DNA of 12,363 bases from a bacterium (GTDB lineage: Bacteria > Desulfobacterota > GWC2-55-46 > DRQE01): positions 1 through 12,363 of the forward strand of contig JALUQR010000099.1 in the NCBI GenBank assembly GCA_027017505.1. Reading direction: 5' to 3'. The position numbers and the translations under genes were made by a program. Within the stretch, counting starts at the first letter, position 1. Every line of letters begins with the position of its first letter. Under the pieces are notes generated by a model that did not search any database, was not told the origin of the DNA, and saw only the letters and a list, made by a program, of their open reading frames with translations. Positions 5,955-12,343 of this stretch are shown here, in pieces.

Positions 5955-7262
5955 ATGAACATAGCAATCATAGGCACAGGTTATGTGGGCCTCGTAACAG
6001 GTGCGTGTTTTGCAGACTTTGGCGTGAATGTTATATGTGTGGACAAGGATGGCTCAAAGATAGAGAGACTCAAAAGGGCTGAAATCCCCATATACGAGCC
6101 TGGCCTTAAGGAGCTTGTGGAAAAGAATCTACGCGAGGGAAGGCTTTCCTTCACCACAGAGATTGAGGATGCCATAAGAAGGTCTCTTGTAATCATGATA
6201 GCGGTGGGCACACCCCCGCGTGGAGATGGCTCCACAGACCTGAGCTATGTGGAAGAGGTGGCAAGAACCATTGCAAAGAACCTGAATGGCTACAAGGTGA
6301 TTGTAACCAAGAGCACCGTACCTGTTGGCACGGGTAGCCTCATAGAGAGGATAATAAAAGAGGAATGCCCTGAAAACCACAGGTTCGATGTAGCCTCAAA
6401 CCCCGAGTTCCTCAGAGAGGGCTCAGCTGTGGAGGACTTTATGAGGCCAGACCGTGTGGTCATAGGTGCAAAAACCGAAGAGGCAAAGGCAATACTTAAG
6501 GACCTCTACTCCCCGCTCTACCTCATAGAGACACCCTTTGTCATAACCGATATAGAGACAGCAGAGCTTATAAAGTATGCGTCAAATGCCTTTCTGGCAG
6601 TGAAGATTTCCTTTATAAACGAGATTGCAAACCTCTGTGAAAGGGTTGGTGCAGATGTGCATGTGGTGGCAAAGGCCATGGGGCTTGACAAAAGGATTGG
6701 CCCGAAGTTTCTTCATCCTGGCCCAGGGTTTGGAGGCTCCTGTCTGCCAAAGGACACCATGGGGCTTATGGATATGGCAAAAAAACAGGGCTATAATTTC
6801 AGGCTTATGTCAGCGGTCATAGAGATAAACCAGGAGCAGAGACTGCGCATGAGGGACAAGATAAAACACATGCTTGGCGGAACCCTTAAGGGAAAGACCA
6901 TCGCTGTGCTTGGGCTTACCTTCAAGCCTAACACGGATGATATAAGGGAATCCCCTGCAATAGACATAATAAAACTACTGCTTGAAGAAGGTGCCGGTAT
7001 CAAGTGTTATGACCCTGCGGGCATGCCCAATGCAAGGGCTGTGCTGGGCAACAGTGTTACCTACTGTCAGGATGCCTATCACACCGCAGAAGGTGCAGAC
7101 TGCCTTGTGATAGCCACAGAGTGGAACCAGTTCAGAAACCTGAACATGGAGCGTATAAAACAGCTTCTCAAAGAGCCCGTGCTTGTGGACTTAAGAAATG
7201 TCTACAACCCGCAGAGGATGCAGAAGATGGGCTTCAGATACAGCTCTGTTGGAAGATGCTGA
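5955..7262 (+). CDS. ugd: UDP-glucose 6-dehydrogenase
   Basis: 435 residues, a normal-length member of the UDP-glucose/GDP-mannose dehydrogenase family, oxidising UDP-glucose twice with NAD to UDP-glucuronate, a precursor for acidic surface polysaccharides and for uronic acid, xylose or arabinose derivatives. Domains in order: NAD-binding (1 to about 185) with GTGYVG (7-12) and VGTPPRGDGSTD (84-95); a central helical region with ELIKYASNAFLAVKISFINE (K207, N211); the catalytic cysteine loop GFGGSCLPKD (C263); and the C-terminal substrate domain with LGLTFKPNTDDIRESPA. The YEPGL segment (47-51) is typical of UDP-glucose rather than GDP-mannose enzymes. GGGAG (5942-5946) is the ribosome site. 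Its last 7 bases overlap the start of the next gene. Confidence 0.95.
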   Translation: MNIAIIGTGYVGLVTGACFADFGVNVICVDKDGSKIERLKRAEIPIYEPGLKELVEKNLREGRLSFTTEIEDAIRRSLVIMIAVGTPPRGDGSTDLSYVEEVARTIAKNLNGYKVIVTKSTVPVGTGSLIERIIKEECPENHRFDVASNPEFLREGSAVEDFMRPDRVVIGAKTEEAKAILKDLYSPLYLIETPFVITDIETAELIKYASNAFLAVKISFINEIANLCERVGADVHVVAKAMGLDKRIGPKFLHPGPGFGGSCLPKDTMGLMDMAKKQGYNFRLMSAVIEINQEQRLRMRDKIKHMLGGTLKGKTIAVLGLTFKPNTDDIRESPAIDIIKLLLEEGAGIKCYDPAGMPNARAVLGNSVTYCQDAYHTAEGADCLVIATEWNQFRNLNMERIKQLLKEPVLVDLRNVYNPQRMQKMGFRYSSVGRC

Positions 7263-7783
7263 AGGATAAAAGGCTCATTCCATTTCTTTCCTCCCAGAGG
7301 ATAGCCTCCATAGTTGCACAGCTTGGAGAAAGGATAACAGAGGACTATGCCCACAGTGTGCCCGTGGTGGTGGGTGTGCTCAAGGGAGCACTTCTTTTTA
7401 CCGCAGACCTTGCAAGACACATCTCCACAGAGCTTGAGCTTGACTTCATACAGGTTGAGCGCTATGGCAGACATCCCGAACCACAGCCCACCGTAACCAT
7501 AGTGCATGATACAACACTTCCCCTTGAAGACAGGGATGTGCTCCTTGTAGAGGACATCGTTGACAGGGGTATTACCATAAGGGCACTGCGTGAGCACATG
7601 GAGCGAAAGGGTGCACGCTCTGTAAAGGTGTGCACCCTTCTTTTAAGAAGAGGCTCTCCTGCAAGCGATTCCATAGAATATGTGGGCACAGGGGTGGACA
7701 GGGGGTTTGTTGTGGGCTATGGTATGGATTACAGGGAAAGATACAGAAACCTTCCTGCCCTTTACATAATGGAAGAAGACTGA
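7256..7783 (+). CDS. hpt: Hypoxanthine phosphoribosyltransferase-like protein (divergent)
   Basis: 175 residues from ATG 7256; the frame is open further upstream, but homology begins here and longer versions would lie inside ugd. It matches bacterial HPRT, which joins PRPP with hypoxanthine or guanine to give IMP or GMP, along its whole length: VVVGVLKGALLFTADL (37-52, PPi-binding Lys43-Gly44), LDFIQVERYG (62-71), the PRPP loop VLLVEDIVDRGIT (95-107) with the ribose-binding E99-D100 and catalytic-base D103, and GFVVGYGMDYRERYRNLP (150-167). Three contact positions look altered: Thr of the DTG loop is Arg104; Ser of the Ser-Tyr flexible loop is Arg69; and the purine-contacting Lys before FVVGY is Arg149 or Gly150. 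There is no well-spaced ribosome site, so translation probably depends on the 7-base overlap with ugd. Base specificity is therefore uncertain. Confidence 0.85.
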   Translation: MLKDKRLIPFLSSQRIASIVAQLGERITEDYAHSVPVVVGVLKGALLFTADLARHISTELELDFIQVERYGRHPEPQPTVTIVHDTTLPLEDRDVLLVEDIVDRGITIRALREHMERKGARSVKVCTLLLRRGSPASDSIEYVGTGVDRGFVVGYGMDYRERYRNLPALYIMEED

Positions 7784-7815
7784 AAGAGAGTGCCCCTAAC
7801 CCTGGAGGCCAGAGG

Positions 7816-9375
7816 ATGACACTGCCAGCCCTCATAAGGGCACTGCTTGAGCCCACCGCATATCCGGAAAAGCCCGCACAGGTGAGCCTTCTGCAGACAC
7901 ACATATCCTACATACTGCTCACACCAGCCCATGCATACAAGATTAAAAAACCCGTTGACTTCGGGTTTCTCAACTTCACCACACTTAAAAGAAGGCTCTA
8001 TTTTCTCAGAGAAGAGCTCAGGCTTAACCGCAGACTCGCACCCACAACATACATGGCAGTGGTGCCTGTGGTAAAGACCCCTGCAGGCTACAGAATGGAG
8101 GCCACAGATGGCAGGGTCGTGGAATATGCCTTAAAGATGCGCCACCTCCGTGAGGAGTGTATGCTCCATAATCTTCTGCGCGAGGATGGCCTGCCACCAC
8201 ACACGGTAGAGCGCATTGCAGACCTTATAGCCAGGTTTCACAGAGGGGCAAGAAGTTCTGCCTATATATCCAGGTTTGGCAGTCCCGAAAGGATACTCAA
8301 GAACATAGAGGAGAACTTCCGCCAGGTTGCCCCCTTTGTGGGGCTCACCATAAGCAGGGCACGCTTTGAGGAGATAAAGGGGCTCACCTTAGAGTTTCTT
8401 AAGACCCATCACCGCCTTTTTGAAAGGCGCACCAGAAGGGGCTTCATAAGGGACTGCCACGGAGACCTCCACTGCGAGCACATCTCCATAGAGGACGGCA
8501 TCGAGATATTCGACTGTATAGAGTTCAACCGCAGGTTTCGCTACAGCGATGTGGTCTGTGATATGGCCTTTCTTGCAATGGACATGGACTTTCGCTGTAG
8601 GGCTGACCTTTCGGAGGAGTTCGAGCAGAGATACTTCAGCCTCACCCACGATGTAGAGGGCAGAAGGCTACTCGAATTCTACAAGGCCTACAGGGCCTAC
8701 ATAAGGGGCAAGGTAGAGGGCTTCAGACTCAAAGAGCCCGAAGAAACAGAGGAGGACAAACGCACAGCCCTTGTAAACGCAGGGCTGTTTTTCGAGCTCT
8801 CCCTTGAGTATCTTAGGGGCTACAGAAAACCCTATCTGCTACTTATCTGCGGGCTTACGGGCACGGGAAAGTCCTCCCTTGCAGGTGCACTTAAGGAAAG
8901 GCTTCAGGGAGTAAAGCTACTTTCCACAGATGCGGTAAGAAGAAGGCTCTTCGGTATAGCTGAAGACGAACACCGCCGTATGGACTACAGCACCGGAATA
9001 TATACCAGAGAGGCAAGAGAGAGGGTCTATAAGGAACTCTTAAAAGAAGCAGAGGGCTGGCTTGAGAAAGGAAGGGCTGTCATCGTAGATGGCACTTTCT
9101 TGAAGAGACAATACATTGAGCTTGCAAAGGGATGTGCAAAAAGAAGCGGGGCAGAACTCTATGTGGTGGAATGTGTGCTCGAAGAAGGGCAGATTAAAAG
9201 AAGGCTTAAAAAGCGCCTTAAAGAGAAGACCCTGTCTGATGCGACCTGGCAGACCTACCTGAAACAGAAAAAAGAAAAAGACCCCGTAGAGGCGACCCTG
9301 ACACTTTCAACCCATCGCCCACCACTTGAGCTCGCAGACAGGGTGATAACCACCATACTTGCCAGAAGAGTTTGA
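7816..9375 (+). CDS. Bifunctional APH-fold kinase / AAA_33 P-loop ATPase fusion
   Basis: 519 residues from ATG 7816, behind GGAGG (7804-7808); the frame is open upstream but that part overlaps hpt and has no homology. Residues about 25-300 are an aminoglycoside-phosphotransferase/choline-kinase-type fold: HGDLHCEH (215-222, catalytic D217) and the metal-binding aspartate in FDCIEFN (D233). Residues about 340-515 are a small zeta-toxin/gluconate-kinase-like P-loop kinase: GLTGTGKSS (346-354) as Walker A, STDAVRRRLFG (370-380) and IVDGTF (423-428) as the Walker B-like strand. This domain pair is a known fusion family (COG2187 plus COG0645 type), usually annotated as aminoglycoside phosphotransferase/ATP-binding protein, with no established substrate that I know. 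It ends the sugar-nucleotide operon, 32 bases after hpt. A role in sugar or nucleoside phosphorylation is possible from context only; antibiotic resistance is not implied. Confidence 0.88.
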   Translation: MTLPALIRALLEPTAYPEKPAQVSLLQTHISYILLTPAHAYKIKKPVDFGFLNFTTLKRRLYFLREELRLNRRLAPTTYMAVVPVVKTPAGYRMEATDGRVVEYALKMRHLREECMLHNLLREDGLPPHTVERIADLIARFHRGARSSAYISRFGSPERILKNIEENFRQVAPFVGLTISRARFEEIKGLTLEFLKTHHRLFERRTRRGFIRDCHGDLHCEHISIEDGIEIFDCIEFNRRFRYSDVVCDMAFLAMDMDFRCRADLSEEFEQRYFSLTHDVEGRRLLEFYKAYRAYIRGKVEGFRLKEPEETEEDKRTALVNAGLFFELSLEYLRGYRKPYLLLICGLTGTGKSSLAGALKERLQGVKLLSTDAVRRRLFGIAEDEHRRMDYSTGIYTREARERVYKELLKEAEGWLEKGRAVIVDGTFLKRQYIELAKGCAKRSGAELYVVECVLEEGQIKRRLKKRLKEKTLSDATWQTYLKQKKEKDPVEATLTLSTHRPPLELADRVITTILARRV

Positions 9376-9434
9376 TTTTTATCATGGTAATAAATAGAAT
9401 AACCACATAGTGTTATTTATCTATCATCAAAATC
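9372..9434 (+). promoter_or_regulatory. AT-rich promoter and dyad before the membrane protein
   Basis: TTGATT (9372-9377), a 17-base spacer and TAGAAT (9395-9400) form a plausible promoter for the gene at 9452, placed at the very end of the upstream operon. The same interval is rich in inverted repeats: AATAAC/GTTATT (9398-9403 and 9412-9417) inside GATTTT/AAAATC (9374-9379 and 9429-9434). This could be a regulator site or a weak operon-end structure; there is no T-run typical of a terminator. A strong AAGGAGG (9435-9441) follows. Confidence 0.45.
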
Positions 9435-9451
9435 AAGGAGGATGTTGAAAG

Positions 9452-9931
9452 ATGCTCTTTTCCCTTATGCACTTTTTACATGTGGTCTTCGTGATACTCT
9501 GGATAGGCGGGCTTGGTTTCATCACCATAGTGGTTCTGCCCATGATAGTGAGGATGCAGGACCCTTTACAGAAGGTTCTCTTTTTTCAGCGCATAGAGCA
9601 CAAGTTTGCGCCCCTGGCAAAGCTATACAACGCAATAGTTGGCATAACAGGGTTTGTTATGCTCTATATAAGTGGCTGGCACACCATTATGCTTACATGG
9701 AAGGGGCTTTCGCTTCTGTTTATGGTGGCTGTGTGGGTCTTCTGGGCTGTGATGCTCTTTGGCCTTGAGCCCCTTGTGGTAAGAAAGATGATAGACAACC
9801 TTGCAAAAAGTGGCGAGAAGATGGAGATAGAGACCATCTTTGGCCGTATGAACCGCCTTCACTGGGTGTTGCTCGTGGTGTCCCTGCTTGCAAGTATAAG
9901 TGGGGTTGCCTTCGGGCACGGATACTTTTAG
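9452..9931 (+). CDS. Four-helix integral membrane protein with conserved-looking histidines (CopD-like)
   Basis: 159 residues with four predicted membrane helices, at about 7-29, 58-76, 84-106 and 137-154, joined by short charged loops. His7 and His10 start helix 1 in a HFLHVVFVILWIGG pattern that resembles CopD/cytochrome-b-like membrane proteins. His50, His77, His137 and His156 lie at or near helix ends, so paired histidines could bind haem b or a metal near the membrane faces. The start ATG is set by AAGGAGG (9435-9441), 10 bases upstream; another ATG at 9442 is out of frame. There is no signal peptide apart from helix 1. It appears monocistronic and its stop overlaps that of the convergent alkyltransferase gene. 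The family assignment is by pattern only; transport, redox or regulatory roles cannot be separated from this sequence. Confidence 0.75.
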   Translation: MLFSLMHFLHVVFVILWIGGLGFITIVVLPMIVRMQDPLQKVLFFQRIEHKFAPLAKLYNAIVGITGFVMLYISGWHTIMLTWKGLSLLFMVAVWVFWAVMLFGLEPLVVRKMIDNLAKSGEKMEIETIFGRMNRLHWVLLVVSLLASISGVAFGHGYF

Positions 9932-10464
9932 CCCTTACGCCTGACACGAGCGTTTTTTAAGTCTGGAGTGTCTTCCACATCCCAGCCCTCAAGTTCGAGC
10001 AGATACTTTTTCACCTCAAGCCCCCAGCCATAGGCGTAGAGTTTATTTTCCGCACCCAAAACCCTGTGGCAGGGGATTATTATTGGTATACGATTTCTGC
10101 TACAGACACTCCCCACTGCAAGCGCAATGGTGCCCAGCCTGGAGGCAAGCCCCCCGTAGGTTATTGCTTTACCCCAGCCGATGCCACGCATTTCATTCCA
10201 TGCATTTTTCAAAAAAGAGGTACCATCAGGATTGAGAGGAATATTATCAAAAGAAGTAAACTCTCCTTTAAAGTATTTTTCAAGAGATGAGATTGTCTTC
10301 TCGATGGTATCGAACCCTTCTTTTGAAGTCCCTCCATAAAACGATTTTAAGGAATCAACAAAGGAAGGCTCTCTGTTTATATGCATCTCTTTAAGACCAC
10401 TTTTGTCTGCCACTATGATGAGGTTTTTTATGGGAGATATGGTAACCTTAGCTATTGAGACCAT
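9928..10464 (-). CDS. Methylated-DNA--protein-cysteine methyltransferase-like protein without the arginine finger
   Basis: 178 residues from ATG 10464, chosen because the family N-terminus starts here; GTG starts further upstream are possible. It resembles Ogt/MGMT, which repairs O6-methylguanine by moving the methyl group to its own cysteine. Seen: TSFLKNAWNEMRGIGWGKAITYGGLA (82-107, with the helix-turn-helix tyrosine Y103), IIIPCHRV (128-135, acceptor C132), YGWGLEVKKYLLELE (145-159). Unusual: the PKAxRAVG segment is shortened and its arginine finger, which flips the base out (Arg128 in human MGMT), reads Leu115 (IALAVG); the Asn nine residues on (N124) is kept. No Ada-type zinc domain is present. 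The N-terminal half is visibly more A/T-rich than its surroundings. Weak AAAGGG ribosome site. It may be a variant repair enzyme or a lesion sensor; activity is uncertain. Confidence 0.85.
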   Translation of the reverse strand: MVSIAKVTISPIKNLIIVADKSGLKEMHINREPSFVDSLKSFYGGTSKEGFDTIEKTISSLEKYFKGEFTSFDNIPLNPDGTSFLKNAWNEMRGIGWGKAITYGGLASRLGTIALAVGSVCSRNRIPIIIPCHRVLGAENKLYAYGWGLEVKKYLLELEGWDVEDTPDLKNARVRRKG

Positions 10465-10539
10465 CTTGTTTTTCCCTTTACCTGTTATGGAATTAATTCT
10501 GCCATAACCTATCTGTCCACTGCAACTCCCACAGAGGGT

Positions 10540-10575
10540 TTGACCCCGCACCCTTTGTGTGCTATTTTTATAGCA
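10540..10575 (+). promoter_or_regulatory. Promoter of the rhodanese gene, leaderless, with palindrome on the -10
   Basis: TTGACC (10540-10545), a 17-base spacer and TATTTT (10563-10568) predict transcription starting at or within a base or two of the ATG at 10575, so the mRNA would have no leader. No ribosome site precedes this ATG or the GTG at 10557. A 16-base perfect inverted repeat, TGCTAT-TTTT-ATAGCA (10560-10575), covers the -10 and ends on the start codon, a good position for a repressor. On the minus strand it contains TATAAA, a possible -10 for the divergent alkyltransferase gene. Confidence 0.5.
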
Positions 10576-10955
10576 TGCAGAGGACACTACATATACTGGT
10601 TGTGCTGGTTCTTCTCACAGCCCTTTCGTCCCCGCTTTATGCAGGAGGCTACAGGCTCATAGACCAGACAGAGCTTGAGGCCATGATGCAGGATGGCAGG
10701 CCACTGGTCATAGTTGACCTTCGTGAGCCCGAGCTTTTCAGGGCTGGCCACATCCCTGGTGCAATAAACATCCCCTATGATGATGCATACAAAAGGGCCC
10801 CGAAGGAGCTTAAAAAGACAGACCGCATAGTGTTCGTGTGCCACAGCGGGCCCATGGGAGACCGCGTTGCAGAGTTCCTCGCTGGCATAGGCTACCAGGA
10901 GCTCTACAACCTCAAGTGGGGCATGAAGGGCTGGAAGGGAAGACTGGAAAAGTAA
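10575..10955 (+). CDS. Secreted single-domain rhodanese-like protein
   Basis: 126 residues. Residues 1-23 are a Sec signal peptide (MQRT, a Leu/Val-rich core, cut after LYA at A23|G24), so the protein should be periplasmic. Residues 26-124 are one rhodanese domain: VIVDLREPELFRAGHIPGAINIP (45-67) holds the DxR and GHIPGA signatures, and the active-site cysteine is C89 in VFVCHSGPMGDR. The usual CxxGxR loop is kept in length but its arginine is Met94, a substitution seen in several periplasmic rhodanese-like proteins, so sulfur-transferase activity is likely but not assured. An in-frame GTG at 10557 would add six residues before the signal peptide; ATG 10575 is preferred because the promoter places the transcript start there. 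Possible roles are sulfur or thiol redox handling in the periplasm. Confidence 0.88.
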   Translation: MQRTLHILVVLVLLTALSSPLYAGGYRLIDQTELEAMMQDGRPLVIVDLREPELFRAGHIPGAINIPYDDAYKRAPKELKKTDRIVFVCHSGPMGDRVAEFLAGIGYQELYNLKWGMKGWKGRLEK

Positions 10956-10973
10956 AACCACACACAAAATAAG

Positions 10974-11014
10974 AAAGGGTGCCTCCGTAGCCCTGAAAGA
11001 TCCTGCAGGAGGCA
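10974..11014 (-). terminator. Probable terminator of the M23 peptidase gene
   Basis: TGCCTCC (10980-10986) and GGAGGCA (11008-11014) form a 7-bp stem with a 21-base loop, beginning 5 bases after the peptidase stop on the minus strand. The following minus-strand bases are CCCTTTCTTATTTT, a pyrimidine- and T-rich run. On the plus strand no T-run follows. The loop is longer than usual, so efficiency is uncertain. Confidence 0.45.
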
Positions 11015-11019
11015 GGCCC

Positions 11020-12300
11020 CTATCTTGCATCCATTGCGACCGTGGTGGTCTTTCTGTAGAGGGTTGCAAGGAGCTCTTCTTTTATCTCCCTGAACTCTGC
11101 AAGCTCCCTGCCACTGAGGCTTTTTACAGGCTCTGCCTTTATTGAAAGGGGGTTTACCACCCTGCCCCTTACCCTTACCTCATAATGCAGGTGTGGCCCT
11201 GTGGAAAGCCCTGTGGAGCCCACATAGCCTATCACCTCGCCCTGCTTTACCCTCTTGCCCCGTTTTATACCCCTCTTTATCCTCGACAGATGCCCGTAGG
11301 CAGTGGTGTATGTGGCGTTGTGCTTTATTGCAACATAGTATCCATAACCCCGCTTCCAGCCTGCAAATATTACCCTGCCGTCTCCTGCTGATTCCACGGG
11401 CGTGCCATAGGGTGCAGCGTAGTCAACCCCGTGGTGGGGAAGATACTTCTTCAGGATGGGATGATACCTGCGTTTTGTAAAATAGCTCGATATACGCCTG
11501 TACCTGAGGGGCGATTTAAGAAGCACCCTTCTTAAGGCCCTGCCCTCAGGGTCATAGTACTCACCACGATAGTGGATTGCCACAAAGGCTCTGCCAGCAT
11601 TTACAAGCTCTGCAGCAACCACCTTTCCCACACCAACCTCCCTGCCATCTGCCATTATGACCTCGTACAGGATACGAAAGGTATCACCCTTTCTTATGTC
11701 CGTGGAGAAGTCTATCTGCCAGGCAAATATGTCTGATAGCTCTATAAGAACCTTTGGCGGTATGCCGTTTTTTCTGCCAGCCTCATAGAGGGAGCTTTCA
11801 ATACTGCCCTCCACAGTGGCAAGGACAACCTTTCTTGGCACCTCAAACCTTCCTGCCCTCCAGCGCCCACCAGCTCTTTCCACAAACACACCGTCAAGCC
11901 CGTTGTAAAGATACTCTATCCTCTTGAGTCCCTCACCATCCCTTGAAAGCCTTATCTTACTGCCAGGAAGTATCCTCCTGGGGTTGTAAACCCCCTTCAT
12001 TACCTCAAGCACCTCCACAACCTCACTGGCAGGAAGCCCCTCTGAAAGAAGTAGCCCGTAAAGGGTTTCATTCTTCCTTATGGTTCGCTCTATGAATGTA
12101 AGGGAGGGAGGGCGTTTTTTGAAATCCCCAATGTCTATGTTTAAAGACCCCGCAGAGGGCTCCTTGCTCTCTGGCTGGGAGGGGATTATGTAGAGAAGAA
12201 GCAGGGGAAAGATGACCACAGGAAAGAGGTATAAGAGCTTATTCTTCCAGGAAGACCTCTTCCTTGCAGGAAACTCCCTCTGTGTAAAATAAAACTGCAT
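11020..12300 (-). CDS. Membrane-anchored M23 family metallopeptidase (MepM-like murein endopeptidase)
   Basis: 426 residues. A short basic cytoplasmic tail is followed by one membrane helix (about 21-40), so the rest lies in the periplasm. Residues about 66-118 resemble the LysM-like/OapA-type region of MepM proteins (TIRKNETLYGLLLSEGL, ILPGSKIRL), expected to bind peptidoglycan. Residues about 150-260 form the linking domain of this family. The LytM/M23 zinc peptidase domain (about 268-385) is intact: H289xGxD293 (HHGVDYAAPYGTPV), catalytic H337 (AYGHLS) and H370-L-H372 (GPHLHYEV). Such enzymes cut D,D-crosslinks to let the cell wall grow or separate. The domain order and length match MepM/YebA. 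The ATG at 12300 lies only about 7 bases after the predicted transcript start, with a poor GGGCGG ribosome site. It is monocistronic as far as can be seen. Confidence 0.93.
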   Translation of the reverse strand: MQFYFTQREFPARKRSSWKNKLLYLFPVVIFPLLLLYIIPSQPESKEPSAGSLNIDIGDFKKRPPSLTFIERTIRKNETLYGLLLSEGLPASEVVEVLEVMKGVYNPRRILPGSKIRLSRDGEGLKRIEYLYNGLDGVFVERAGGRWRAGRFEVPRKVVLATVEGSIESSLYEAGRKNGIPPKVLIELSDIFAWQIDFSTDIRKGDTFRILYEVIMADGREVGVGKVVAAELVNAGRAFVAIHYRGEYYDPEGRALRRVLLKSPLRYRRISSYFTKRRYHPILKKYLPHHGVDYAAPYGTPVESAGDGRVIFAGWKRGYGYYVAIKHNATYTTAYGHLSRIKRGIKRGKRVKQGEVIGYVGSTGLSTGPHLHYEVRVRGRVVNPLSIKAEPVKSLSGRELAEFREIKEELLATLYRKTTTVAMDAR

Positions 12301-12306
12301 GACCGC

Positions 12307-12343
12307 CCTAATGATATTAGGACAAAAAATATAGCCCTGTCAA
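12307..12343 (-). promoter_or_regulatory. Promoter of the M23 gene with a 15-base palindrome on the -10
   Basis: On the minus strand a consensus TTGACA (12338-12343), an 18-base spacer and TAATAT (12314-12319) form a good promoter whose start falls near 12307, giving a leader of roughly 7 bases. The -10 lies inside a perfect palindrome, CCTAAT-GAT-ATTAGG (12307-12321), which is a likely operator. The regulator is not identified. Confidence 0.65.

Noticed and set aside
7121..7255. N-terminal extension of the HPRT-like frame
   Set aside because: These 45 codons lie inside ugd in another frame and have no HPRT homology; the family start matches ATG 7256.
7630..7815. N-terminal extension of the kinase-fusion frame
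   Set aside because: It overlaps hpt in another frame, is rich in Cys/Gly/Arg, and a good GGAGG site supports ATG 7816.
7816..9375. Antibiotic-resistance gene, because of the aminoglycoside phosphotransferase fold
   Set aside because: The APH fold is widespread among small-molecule kinases; this two-domain family is chromosomal and not tied to resistance, and no mobile context is visible.
9928..9931. Tail-to-tail overlap of two stop codons (TTAG) as a possible readthrough or fusion device
   Set aside because: Four-base convergent overlaps are common in compact genomes and both proteins have complete C-termini.
10465..10587. 41-residue extension of the alkyltransferase with two cysteines (CGSC)
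   Set aside because: A zinc-binding N-terminal domain was considered, but the segment is short, would need a GTG start overlapping the rhodanese signal-peptide codons, and does not resemble the Ada N-domain.
10980..11014. Riboswitch or small RNA at the end of the rhodanese gene
   Set aside because: The simple stem with long loop matches no riboswitch core I recognise and lies just after a minus-strand gene with a T-rich run; a terminator is the simpler explanation.
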